Of a stretch of 45,282 bases of DNA, positions 33,170 through 41,700 are shown one piece after another. The DNA comes from Gemmatimonadota bacterium. GTDB taxonomy: Bacteria > Gemmatimonadota > Gemmatimonadetes > Longimicrobiales > Gaopeijiaceae. Location of the stretch: assembly GCA_003562075.1 (NCBI GenBank), contig PWWP01000140.1:1-45282 (forward strand), read 5' to 3'. Position 1 is the stretch's first letter. Each line of letters opens with the position of its first letter. The notes below the pieces were generated by a model, which searched no databases, was not told where the DNA came from, and saw only the letters and a list, made by a program, of their open reading frames with translations. Position numbers and translations under genes: made by a program.

Positions 33170-33243
33170 CGGGACGTGGCGCAGTCCGGTAGCGCACTGC
33201 AATGGGGTTGCAGGGGTCGCCGGTTCGAATCCGGCCGTCCCGA
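33170..33243 (+). tRNA. tRNA-Pro(GGG)
   Basis: Acceptor CGGGACG/CGTCCCG, discriminator A; anticodon loop ATGGGGT in stem CTGCA/TGCAG. The only plus-strand tRNA here; likely in one transcript with the regulator upstream. Confidence 0.95.
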
Positions 33244-33291
33244 CTCTTCAAGGTACTCAGTATGAGAACCGCGAAACCCCGGAAGATCAAT

Positions 33292-33338
33292 AATGAGAAG
33301 GCCCGGCAAGGCATTTCGCCTTGCCGGGCCTTCTCATT
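33292..33338 (+). terminator. Strong intrinsic terminator after tRNA-Pro(GGG)
   Basis: A perfect stem of 21 bp (core GAGAAGGCCCGGCAAGGC, 33295-33312, with its complement at 33318-33335, extended by AAT/ATT) around loop ATTTC, followed by TT. It can work in both directions. Confidence 0.9.
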
Positions 33339-33958
33339 TTGAGAGCGGAGACAACCTGAAAGTCTCGCTTTGAAAGAGGATCTTGTCGCAGTCTGTCACA
33401 GTGTGGAGACCGCCTCCCCCTCAGACGGGGCCCGGGGGGAATCGATGCGGTTCATCGATGATCGCCGGGACGTCTGCGGGGTCGAGCCGATCTGCCGGGT
33501 CATCCCGATCGCCTGGTTGACTTACTGCGCAGAGAAGGCATTGCAGCGGGACCCGGGCCGTCGATCAGCCCGTGCGGGATGGGATTCTGGCCCCCAACTC
33601 CAGACCCAACCGCTCCTGGGACGGGATGGAGGAGAACCCAGAGCTTCACACGGCCCATCCACGCTGAACTGAGCACCCGCCGCAGGATCGAGCCCTCCGC
33701 CGGACTGGACCTTCAGTACAATATCACCCCGAGCCTGCGAACGGCCGTAACGATGAATACCGGGTTCCACTGGCTGACCATGAGCTGGCCTCTCATACTT
33801 CCTTCAGGCTACCCTCCACCGATCAGCCTACGCTTCCCGTCGGGAGGCGGCTGGCCGGCAACACGAACCACGATGACTCTTCCCTTCCGGTAAGGATGCC
33901 CGGTGTCATGCTCGCCTCCCCCCCTTCCATCCACCTTCGTGTTCCCAGGCTCCAGCTC
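33339..33958. other. Gene-poor stretch before the S12 hydrolase
   Basis: About 620 bases without an intact gene. Apart from the remnant at 33675-33775, it contains no stem-loop, repeat or convincing promoter that I can identify. The hydrolase frame is open from 33896, but its signal peptide starts at 33959. Confidence 0.5.
33675..33775 (+). pseudogene. Remnant resembling the middle of a DUF5916-type protein
   Basis: The plus frame reads RIEPSAGLDLQYNITPSL followed by RTAVTMNTGF. It resembles the DUF5916 stretch in which a short beta-segment (AG-x-DLKYG-x-T-x-x-LT) leads to a T-x-N-x-DF motif. Family character stops after about 32 codons and no start or end can be assigned. It lies on the same strand as the N-terminal-type remnant 7 kb upstream. 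The match is from memory. Confidence 0.35.
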
Positions 33959-35578
33959 ATGAACCGCCTCGGAGTGCCCACTCTCCGCCAGCTCTTCCGA
34001 TCCGTTCTCCTGGGATTCGCAGCACTCCTCTGGACCACCGGATCAATAAGCGCCCAGCCCGCTCCCCTGGCCGGCCTGGACGCATACGTGGAACAGGCAT
34101 TGCACGATTGGGAGATTCCGGGATTGGCCCTGGCCGTGGTTCAGGGGGACTCCCTCCTGCATGCCCGGGGCTATGGTGTTACCCGCCTGGACGGGGACGA
34201 GGAGGTGGACGAGCATACCCTCTTCGCCATCGCTTCCACCACCAAGGCCATGACGGTTGCGGCACTGGGCATCCTGGTGGATGAGGGGCAATTGAGCTGG
34301 GACGACCCGGTCTCCCGGCACCTTCCAGGGTTCCAGGTCTCAGATCCCTACGTGACCCAGGAGCTCAAGGTCCGGGACCTCCTGACCCATCGGGCCGGCG
34401 TCGCCCGAATGGACAACCTCTGGATCGCCTCCCCCTTCCATCGGGCGGAGATCCTGGACCGTGCCCGCCACCTGCCTCAGGTCCAAAGCTTCCGGGAGGA
34501 ATACGGCTACAACAACATTCTCTACATTGCCGCAGGCGAGATCGTGGAGTCCATCACCGGCACGAGTTGGGACGCTTTCCTGGAGAGCCGGATCTTCCAG
34601 CCCCTGGAGATGCATCGGAGTACGACCCGGGCCGCCGTGGTGGAAGAGCGAGAGAATGTAGCCCACTCCCACACCCGGGTGGACGGGCAGATTCAGGCCA
34701 TCCCTCGCCGAGACTATGACGCCATCGGAGGTGCAGGCGCCGCCTGGTCATCTGCATCCGAACTGGCTCGGTGGGTGAAGCTCCACCTGGGACAGGGGGA
34801 GTTCGAAGCCGAGTCCCTGGTCTCCGCACAACGGCTGGAGGAGATGTACACTCCCCACACTCCCATTCCCATCGACTCGGTCGGTGCCCGACTCCATCCC
34901 ACCAATCACTTCCTGTCGTACGCCCTGGGATGGCGTGTCCAGGACCTCCACGGAACCCGACTCGTCCACCACTCCGGATCCATCAACTACACGCGAACTC
35001 AGATTACCATGGTCCCGGATGAGGGGATCGGCATCGTCGCCATGGCCAACCTGAGCTCCAGCAACCTCCAACTTGCCCTCACCCACTGGATTCTGGATGC
35101 TCTGCAGGACCGAGAGCAGCAGGACTGGAGCAGCCTCTACCTGGAACTCCTCCATCGAAACCAGGAGCAAGGAGATCAGGCCGAGGAGGAGTTGGTGGCC
35201 AGCCGACTCCCGGACACCGGCCCATCCCTGACACCGGAAGCCTACGTCGGGCGCTACGAGGATGACCTGTTCGGGACGGTCACCATCGAACTCCAGGGAG
35301 ACGCCGAGAGTTGGCGGGAGGACGCAGGGGAATCAGAGGGAGCCGAAGGGCAGCTCTCAGAAGCCCACGAGTCCTCTCCCGGCTTCGTGGGGCTCGTCCT
35401 TCACTACTCCGACGAATACGTGGCTGACCTGGTTCACTGGCACCAGGATCTATTCAGGGCCGAGTGGCGTCGACCAGGAGCTGGACGGACCTTCGCCCAC
35501 TTCACACTTGACCCACAGGGGCGGCTGACTGAGGTGAAGCTGGATGGATTCGCCACCTTCTCTCGCGTGGACCCCTGA
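33959..35578 (+). CDS. Exported S12-family serine hydrolase (class C beta-lactamase fold)
   Basis: A 539-residue exported protein with a signal peptide (FRSVLLGFAALLWTTGSISAQ). The catalytic motifs of the penicillin-recognising fold are complete: SxxK as STTK, YxN as YNN in EEYGYNN, and HxG as HSG in LVHHSGS. After the catalytic domain comes a roughly 150-residue tail starting TPEAYVGRYEDDLFG, a DUF3471-like lipocalin-type domain. Family members include esterases, D-aminopeptidases and carboxypeptidases, and few are true beta-lactamases; the substrate here is unknown. ATG 33959 begins the signal peptide; two earlier in-frame ATGs (33896, 33908) exist. No clear operon partner. Confidence 0.9.
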   Translation: MNRLGVPTLRQLFRSVLLGFAALLWTTGSISAQPAPLAGLDAYVEQALHDWEIPGLALAVVQGDSLLHARGYGVTRLDGDEEVDEHTLFAIASTTKAMTVAALGILVDEGQLSWDDPVSRHLPGFQVSDPYVTQELKVRDLLTHRAGVARMDNLWIASPFHRAEILDRARHLPQVQSFREEYGYNNILYIAAGEIVESITGTSWDAFLESRIFQPLEMHRSTTRAAVVEERENVAHSHTRVDGQIQAIPRRDYDAIGGAGAAWSSASELARWVKLHLGQGEFEAESLVSAQRLEEMYTPHTPIPIDSVGARLHPTNHFLSYALGWRVQDLHGTRLVHHSGSINYTRTQITMVPDEGIGIVAMANLSSSNLQLALTHWILDALQDREQQDWSSLYLELLHRNQEQGDQAEEELVASRLPDTGPSLTPEAYVGRYEDDLFGTVTIELQGDAESWREDAGESEGAEGQLSEAHESSPGFVGLVLHYSDEYVADLVHWHQDLFRAEWRRPGAGRTFAHFTLDPQGRLTEVKLDGFATFSRVDP

Positions 35579-35672
35579 CCCGGGAGACAGGAGTTCCCCC
35601 GGGATCCTGTAGTCCGCAGCCAGGGTAGAGGCGGTGTCCTGTGGCTTTTGAGACGTCCGACCCGCATCGTCC

Positions 35673-37427
35673 ATGAAACCCGCCCACCTCCTCCTCATCG
35701 GATCCGTTCTGGCCCTGCAGGCTTGCGATTCTTCGCCTGCGGCTCCGGAGCGTGGGCAGATTCCCCAGGACTGCTCCGAGGCCCTGGACCTCCCCCAACT
35801 GTCCCTGGGCCAGGCAATCCGTTTGACGGGAACCGAACTGTCTCTCCTCTGCCTCCCGGAGTCGACCGAGGGACCGGTCGAATACCTCCTGGTTCTCCAC
35901 CACGGCGCAGAGGAACCATCCGACTCCCTTCACGTGTCGATTCGGGGGGAGGGCATCTCACCTCCCGACTTCCGCCCCCCGACTACACCAACGGAGCCAA
36001 TGGCCCGCTCGGGCCGGGGTGACCTTGGAGCCCCCTGGCCACCTGATCCCTTCCGCAACGAAGTCCAACACCATGACCTCCGACAGGTCGAGGAGCGGGA
36101 ACTGCCCTCCCTGATCAAGTCCCTTGCCCCTGGTCCCCCAGCTCTGTCCTCCCTCGGGCCAAGCCCCACTCCCGAGGTTGGCGACCATCTGGAATTCAAC
36201 GCCGGGGCCCGCGCCCCCGCCTGCACCGAACCCACCCTCCGGACCGGTCGGGTGGAAGCCATTTCGAATCGGGCCATCGTGGTAGCGGATACGCTGAATC
36301 CGGCCGGCGGATTCAACCGACGGCACTACGCACATTACGCTGCCACCTTCGATACCCTCATTGCCCCCTTGGCTGAGGGCGCCTTCGGCACCCCGTCGGA
36401 TATCGATGGCAATGGCCGCGTCATCCTCTTCTTCACCCAGGAGGTGAATCGCCTGAGCTCTCCGGGGTCGGAGAGCTTCGTAGGCGGCTTCTTCTTCTCT
36501 CGAGATCTCTTTCCAGCAGAAGGATCCCCCAACCTCTCCGCCTGTCCAGCCAGCAACGAAGCCGAGATCCTCTATCTTCTGGTCCCCGATCCATGGGGGC
36601 AGGTGAACCAGAACCCTCGCTCGCTGGATTTCGTCCAGCGGATGACCGACGCAACCCTGGTCCACGAGTACCAGCACCTCATCAATGCTGCTCGGCGCTT
36701 GCATATCAATCGATCCGCAGGGTTCCCGGAAGCCACCTGGTTGAACGAAGGTCTTTCCCACATTGCAGAAGAACTCCTCTTCTACCGGAGTTCAGATCTG
36801 TCACCTCGCTCCAATCTGGATGTGGAGACCCTCCTTCAGGGAGACGGACGGCGGGTGGATGCACTCAACCGGCATCAACTCGCAAATGCCCAGCGGTTCC
36901 GTACCTTCCTCCGGGCGCCGGCCGTGAACTCTCCTCTGAACAACACCGATCGGCTGGCCACCCGTGGTGCATCGTGGCACTTCCTGCGATACGTGGCGGA
37001 TCGGAGGGAAGGGAGCGATGCCGCCTTTCTCCGGTCGCTGGTCAATGGATCCGTCACTGGTCGGGATAATCTGGCCGCAGCCGTAGGCGGGAACGGCGAA
37101 CTCCAGCGGCTCCTGGCCGATTGGAGTGTGGCCCTCTACACCGACTCCAGGATTCCCGGGGTCAACACCCGATTCAGGGACCTGAGCTGGAATCACGCCT
37201 CCATCTTCAAGGCCCTGGACCAACAGAGCGGCCATTCCAACCCGGCGTACCCCCTGGCCACCATCCCCCTCTCATCAGGAGAAGAGAAGACCCTGCGGGC
37301 AATGGGAGGGGGGAGCCTCTTCCTTCGGTTTGCGGCCCACGCTGATCAGGAATCCACCCTCAGGGTCCAGAGAGACGGGCTGGCGCCGCCGTCCCACCTC
37401 CAGGGAACCCTGGTACGCGTCTTCTGA
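35673..37427 (+). CDS. M30-like (hyicolysin-type) metallopeptidase lipoprotein
   Basis: A 584-residue lipoprotein (lipobox LQAC, Cys18). A Pro-rich region of about 140 residues precedes the catalytic part. The zinc site is HEYQH in DATLVHEYQHLI followed by the downstream Glu in TWLNEGLSH, the arrangement of M30 peptidases. DIDGNGRVILFF and GGFFFSRDLFP before it also belong to this type. The C-terminal region is beta-rich (TLRVQRDG). Probably anchored in the outer membrane or facing the periplasm. The start is set by the signal peptide; no Shine-Dalgarno sequence is apparent. Confidence 0.85.
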   Translation: MKPAHLLLIGSVLALQACDSSPAAPERGQIPQDCSEALDLPQLSLGQAIRLTGTELSLLCLPESTEGPVEYLLVLHHGAEEPSDSLHVSIRGEGISPPDFRPPTTPTEPMARSGRGDLGAPWPPDPFRNEVQHHDLRQVEERELPSLIKSLAPGPPALSSLGPSPTPEVGDHLEFNAGARAPACTEPTLRTGRVEAISNRAIVVADTLNPAGGFNRRHYAHYAATFDTLIAPLAEGAFGTPSDIDGNGRVILFFTQEVNRLSSPGSESFVGGFFFSRDLFPAEGSPNLSACPASNEAEILYLLVPDPWGQVNQNPRSLDFVQRMTDATLVHEYQHLINAARRLHINRSAGFPEATWLNEGLSHIAEELLFYRSSDLSPRSNLDVETLLQGDGRRVDALNRHQLANAQRFRTFLRAPAVNSPLNNTDRLATRGASWHFLRYVADRREGSDAAFLRSLVNGSVTGRDNLAAAVGGNGELQRLLADWSVALYTDSRIPGVNTRFRDLSWNHASIFKALDQQSGHSNPAYPLATIPLSSGEEKTLRAMGGGSLFLRFAAHADQESTLRVQRDGLAPPSHLQGTLVRVF

Positions 37428-37517
37428 CCGACCTCGCTCCCTTCACGGGAAAGCTCTATCTTCCCAGCGGTTCCGGTCTGCCCATTTCATTTGATATCAG
37501 GCTCCCCAAAACCGTCC

Positions 37518-38126
37518 ATGGTGCCTTCGCTCTTCCGAGCTGCCGTCCTCCTGGGTCTCTTCCTGTCCCTTCCCACGGCCCATGTCCTGGCTCAGGAATC
37601 GCCTGGACTCGGTTCAGACGCATCAGTAGGGGCCATCGTCTCGGTCCGACCAACAGCGTCACAGGTGGCTGATCATTTCATGCCCCTGCTGGGTCTCGGC
37701 TTCGCCCTTCGGCTCACGCCCAACGTGGAGATCGGAGGCGATGGCTTCTTCAGTCTCCGTTCCGTCAGGGTGTCGCCGGATAATTCACCGGACCGCTCTG
37801 AATTGGCCCTTGGATACGGTGGAGTCTTCCTCCGCTACGGCCCCGGATCTGAATCAGGCAACCGAGGCTGGAACGCCGGGATCCTGGCCGGAACAGGCAC
37901 GGCGCGAATCGAGTCAGCGCTGGTGGATGCGGAGTTGGACGCCGACAACTTCTTCGTGATCGAACCCTCGCTGGAGTACCGCCTTCCTCTCACACCCCGG
38001 ATTGGTGTAGCCGCCGGTTTGTCCTACCGGCTCACTGGAGGAGCCGATCCGCTGCCCGGGGTGGAAGCCAGTGCGATCCAGGGTCCCTCCCTCTCGGTGG
38101 CCATCCAGTTCGTCCGGGATCCCTGA
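37518..38126 (+). CDS. Small outer-membrane beta-barrel protein
   Basis: A 202-residue protein with a signal peptide (FRAAVLLGLFLSLPTAHVLAQ). The mature part alternates polar and apolar residues in about eight strands (for example GLGFALRLTPNVEIGG, GYGGVFLRYG, GIGVAAGLSYRL-like) and ends SLSVAIQFVRDP, consistent with an OmpW/OmpA-type or opacity-like barrel. There is no binding or enzymatic motif. ATG 37518 is chosen over an upstream TTG at 37491 because it starts the signal. It lies 90 bases after the M30 gene on the same strand and may be co-transcribed. Role unknown. Confidence 0.75.
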   Translation: MVPSLFRAAVLLGLFLSLPTAHVLAQESPGLGSDASVGAIVSVRPTASQVADHFMPLLGLGFALRLTPNVEIGGDGFFSLRSVRVSPDNSPDRSELALGYGGVFLRYGPGSESGNRGWNAGILAGTGTARIESALVDAELDADNFFVIEPSLEYRLPLTPRIGVAAGLSYRLTGGADPLPGVEASAIQGPSLSVAIQFVRDP

Positions 38127-38155
38127 TCCTGAGACACTCCCTCGACTGAATCTGA

Positions 38156-38194
38156 TTGACTTACCTCGAATATGCAGGTTTATTGTGCATATTC
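38156..38194 (+). promoter_or_regulatory. Promoter with a perfect 9-bp inverted repeat (operator)
   Basis: TTGACT (38156-38161), a 17-base spacer and TTTATT (38179-38184) form a good sigma-70 promoter. Over the spacer and -10 lies GAATATGCA (38168-38176), 9 bases, then TGCATATTC (38186-38194), an exact inverted repeat. A third GAATAT follows at 38197. A bound repressor would occlude the -10. It leads to the small basic protein at 38254. Confidence 0.6.
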
Positions 38195-38253
38195 CCGAAT
38201 ATCCAGATCAGTGGACGACACGCAACGTCCAATCCATCCCATGGGAGCCTGGA

Positions 38254-38634
38254 ATGGCCAAGAACGAAGAGAAGGTCATGCAGTTCGTCGAGAAGTCGTT
38301 GGCGGACACTCCGGACATTACCACGTCCGAGCTGTATGAAGCAGCCAAGAAGGTGGACTCGGGTGTGGAGCAGTTGTCTCTACGGCAGTTCAACGCCCGC
38401 TTCCCCCTTCAGGTGAAGCGCCGTCAGAGCCGGGCCAAGCCAGGCAGGAAGCGACTCCGAACCCGCCGTCGCACGGCTCGGGAGATCTCCGGTCGACAGC
38501 GGGATGAGGTCCGGAACATCTTCCTTCAATTCGCTTCCGATCTGAGCGCTGCCGAAGAGCGGAAGGAACTGGTGAAGGTCATCGCCCAGGTGGACCGTTA
38601 TGTGGACGGGGCCATCAAGGCAACCAAAGATTGA
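38254..38634 (+). CDS. Small basic protein of unknown function
   Basis: Not recognised. A 126-residue cytoplasmic protein in three parts: a helical N terminus (MAKNEEKVMQFVEKSL, then TTSELYEAAKKVDSG) that resembles a small winged-helix or helix-turn-helix fold, a very basic centre (KRRQSRAKPGRKRLRTRRRT), and a charged helical C terminus (AEERKELVKVIAQVDRY). The composition suggests nucleic-acid binding. ATG 38254 has GGGAG 6 bases upstream. A promoter with a perfect palindrome precedes it, so the protein may control its own gene. Nothing links it to the convergent dehydrogenase. Confidence 0.7.
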   Translation: MAKNEEKVMQFVEKSLADTPDITTSELYEAAKKVDSGVEQLSLRQFNARFPLQVKRRQSRAKPGRKRLRTRRRTAREISGRQRDEVRNIFLQFASDLSAAEERKELVKVIAQVDRYVDGAIKATKD

Positions 38635-38718
38635 CTCGACCTCTCGTCCTTGTGAAAGCCACTTGGACAGGCCCCCCCCAGCTGGCGCAGCGATCTCCCC
38701 GGCGAAGCCCCAGCGAGC

Positions 38719-41700
38719 TCACCCCTTCGGCACGCCTTCGGCCTGAAATCGCTCCGCCAAGGCGACGAGTTCGCGGACTGCCACGGTGAGGGCCGGAAGT
38801 CCCGTTCGACCCTCGGATTCGATCTCCTCCACCAGATCCTGGTAGCGCTTCAATGGCTCCTGGTGCTCCGCCGACAGGGTGTCCACAGCCGCATCCACCG
38901 AGTCAGTCGCGGCCCGAACCCGCATGGTGGCGGCGACCAGTCGCTGGTGGGTCCAGGTCAGGTCATCATTGAGGGCGTGGGCCGCCCGCTGCTCCCAGCG
39001 GTCATCTCCGGCAGCATCGAAGATGCTCTGGCGGAGCCAGGGGATCCAGCACAGATCCGAGATCCGATAGAAGGTTCGGGCCACCTCCAGCGGATCGATG
39101 TCGGTTCGCCGATGGACCCGGAGGATCTCCAGTAGATGGTCCAGGAAGCGAAGGCTGATGAGACTCCGGGCAAACGCCTCGTCCGTTCCGTCTCCCTTCA
39201 GCTCCTCCACAAGCTCCTCGAAGAGTTCCCGGTCCCGTCCCGATACGATCTCCGGGAATGCCTCCCTGAGACGAGCCAGGCCGTTCAGGTTCTCCTCCAC
39301 CATCTCCATGGTGTCCCGCTCTTCCGTCTGGCTCGTGAGAATCCAGCGGGTGGTTCGCTCCAGCACTCGTCCCAATCCCTGGAGCCAGCGGTATCCCGAA
39401 GCCAATGACATGGCCGATTCCCGAAGGCTCAGGCGAGCCCGGAGTTCACGATGCCCGATGAGCCGGGAAGCCACGAGCCAGGCCTGGGCGACCTGGGCCG
39501 GCGTCCTTCCCGTTCCGCGGGTCATCCGGTGGATGAACCCCGCCCCCATCATGTCCACCAGGTCATTGGTCAGCTGGCTTGCCACGATCTCTCGACGGAG
39601 TCGGTGGCTCTGGAGGGCGTCCTCACCGGCTTCTGAGAGGGCCGCCGGAGGAAAGTAATCCCGAAGGTACTGGTCCGCCGCACGATCATCCGCAAGATCA
39701 CTCCGGAGGATATGGCCGGCCAGGTGTAGCTTCGCATACCCGAGAAGGATGGAGAGTTCGGGGCGGGTGAACGGATCCTTCCCTTCCTCCTGGCGCTCCA
39801 GGAGTGTTTCCCAGGTAGGAAGGTGCTCGCTGGCACGATCCAGGAGGCCGGCCCGCTCCAATCCGGACATCAGATCCCGAAGGTCATCGATGGCTTCCCT
39901 GGCACGAAGTTCGTCCAGGGAGATGGCGAGACTCTGAGACTCGTTGTCCTGAAGAACCAGCCGGGACACAGGCTCAGCCAGCTCCTTCAGAAGGGCGTTC
40001 CTCCGCTCCAGTTTGAGCCGTCCATCCTCTACCGCCCGGGCCAGGAGAATCTTCAGGTTCACTTCCCGGTCCGACAGGTCCACGCCCCCGGAGTTGTCGA
40101 TGGCGTCCGTATTGATCCGCCCTCCGGAAAGGGCGTACTCGACCCGGGCCGGCTGAGTGAAGCCCAGGTTGCCCCCTTCCCCGACCACGGTGCACCGGAG
40201 ATCTGAAGCATTCACTCGAACGGAGTCGTTGGAGGCGTCCCCTGCGTCCAGATGGCTCTCGCCAGTGGCTTTCACATAGGTCCCGATCCCCCCGTTCCAT
40301 AGCAGCTCCACCGGCGCACTCAGAACATTCCGGATCAACGTCTCCCCATCCATGGGACCTTGATCATCGGATATGCCCAGGGCCTCCCGGGCCTCCGGTG
40401 TGAGTTCCACCGACTTGGAGCCCCTGGGGATGATCATCCCCCCCTCCGAAAGCACCTCCCTGTTGTAGTCCTGCCACGTGGAACGCCCCATCTCGAAGAG
40501 CCGTTTCCGCTCCTGGAAGGAGGTCTCCGGATCGGGATCGGGGTCGATGAAGATGTCCCGGTGATCGAAGGCGGCCACAAGGCGGATCTTCCGGGAAAGC
40601 AGCATCCCATTTCCGAAAACATCTCCGGACATGTCCCCGATTCCCACAACGGTGAAGGGCTCCTTCTGAATATCCTTGCCCATCTCCAGGAAGTGGCGCT
40701 TCACGCACTCCCAGGCGCCCCGGGCCGTGATTCCCACCTCCTTGTGGTCATAGCCGATGGACCCTCCGGAGGCGAAGGCGTCGCCGAGCCAGAAGTCATA
40801 CTCGGCCGCCACCTCGTTGGCCATGTCCGAGAAGGTGGCCGTTCCCTTATCCGCAGCCACCACCAGGTACGCGTCCGGTTCGTCGTAACAGATGACGCTC
40901 TCCGGAGGAACGAACTTTCCACCCTTCAAATTGTCGGTGATATCCAGCAGGCCCCGGATCAGGGTCTTGTACTGTTCCTGGACCTCCTCCCCCATCTCAG
41001 CCTGAGGAAGCTGTCGGAGGGTCACGAAGCCCCCCTTCGATCCACCGGGAACGATGACCGCATTCTTCACCACCTGCGTCCGCACCAGCCCCAGGACCTC
41101 GGTCCTGAAATCGTCGTGCCGGTCTGAGTGGCGAATTCCTCCGCGAGCCACCTGGGCTCCTCGGTGATGAACACCCTCCATCCGGGAGGATCGAACCCAG
41201 ACCTCGTATCGGAGTCGGGTTCGGGCCGGCCCCTCCAGGGCCTGACAGTCGAACTTGAAGGAGATGTAGGGCACGCCCCCTGAACGCTTGGTGGGAGCCC
41301 GTCCCCCATGCCGATAGAAGTTGGTCCGGAGCGTACCCTCGATCAGGTTCACCAGGCGCCGGAGCGCCCTGTCATCACTCAGGCTGGAGACCTGGGACAG
41401 CTGGTCGTGGATGGCCTCCTGCACCTCTCCCGCCAACGCCTCCCGCTCCGTCCGGGAGGCTGGCCCTTCCGGATCGAACCGGGCTTCGAAGAACTGGAAG
41501 AGAAGCCGACCCAACTCCGGGTGCTTGGCCAGAGCCACAGGTAGGGAGAGGCGGCTGGGAACGGCGCCAACCTGGAAGCCGAAGGAGGCATAGGCTCGGA
41601 GGACCTCAACCTCCCTCCAGGACAGTCCCGACGTGACCACCAGGGCGTTGAGCTGATCATTGGTCGCGTCTCCACTGCGGACGGCCAGAATCATCTCCGA

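Noticed and set aside
34000-35578. Antibiotic-resistance beta-lactamase
   Set aside because: The SxxK, YxN and HxG motifs define the broad S12 fold; the C-terminal DUF3471-like tail and HSG (not KTG) point to an esterase or peptidase.
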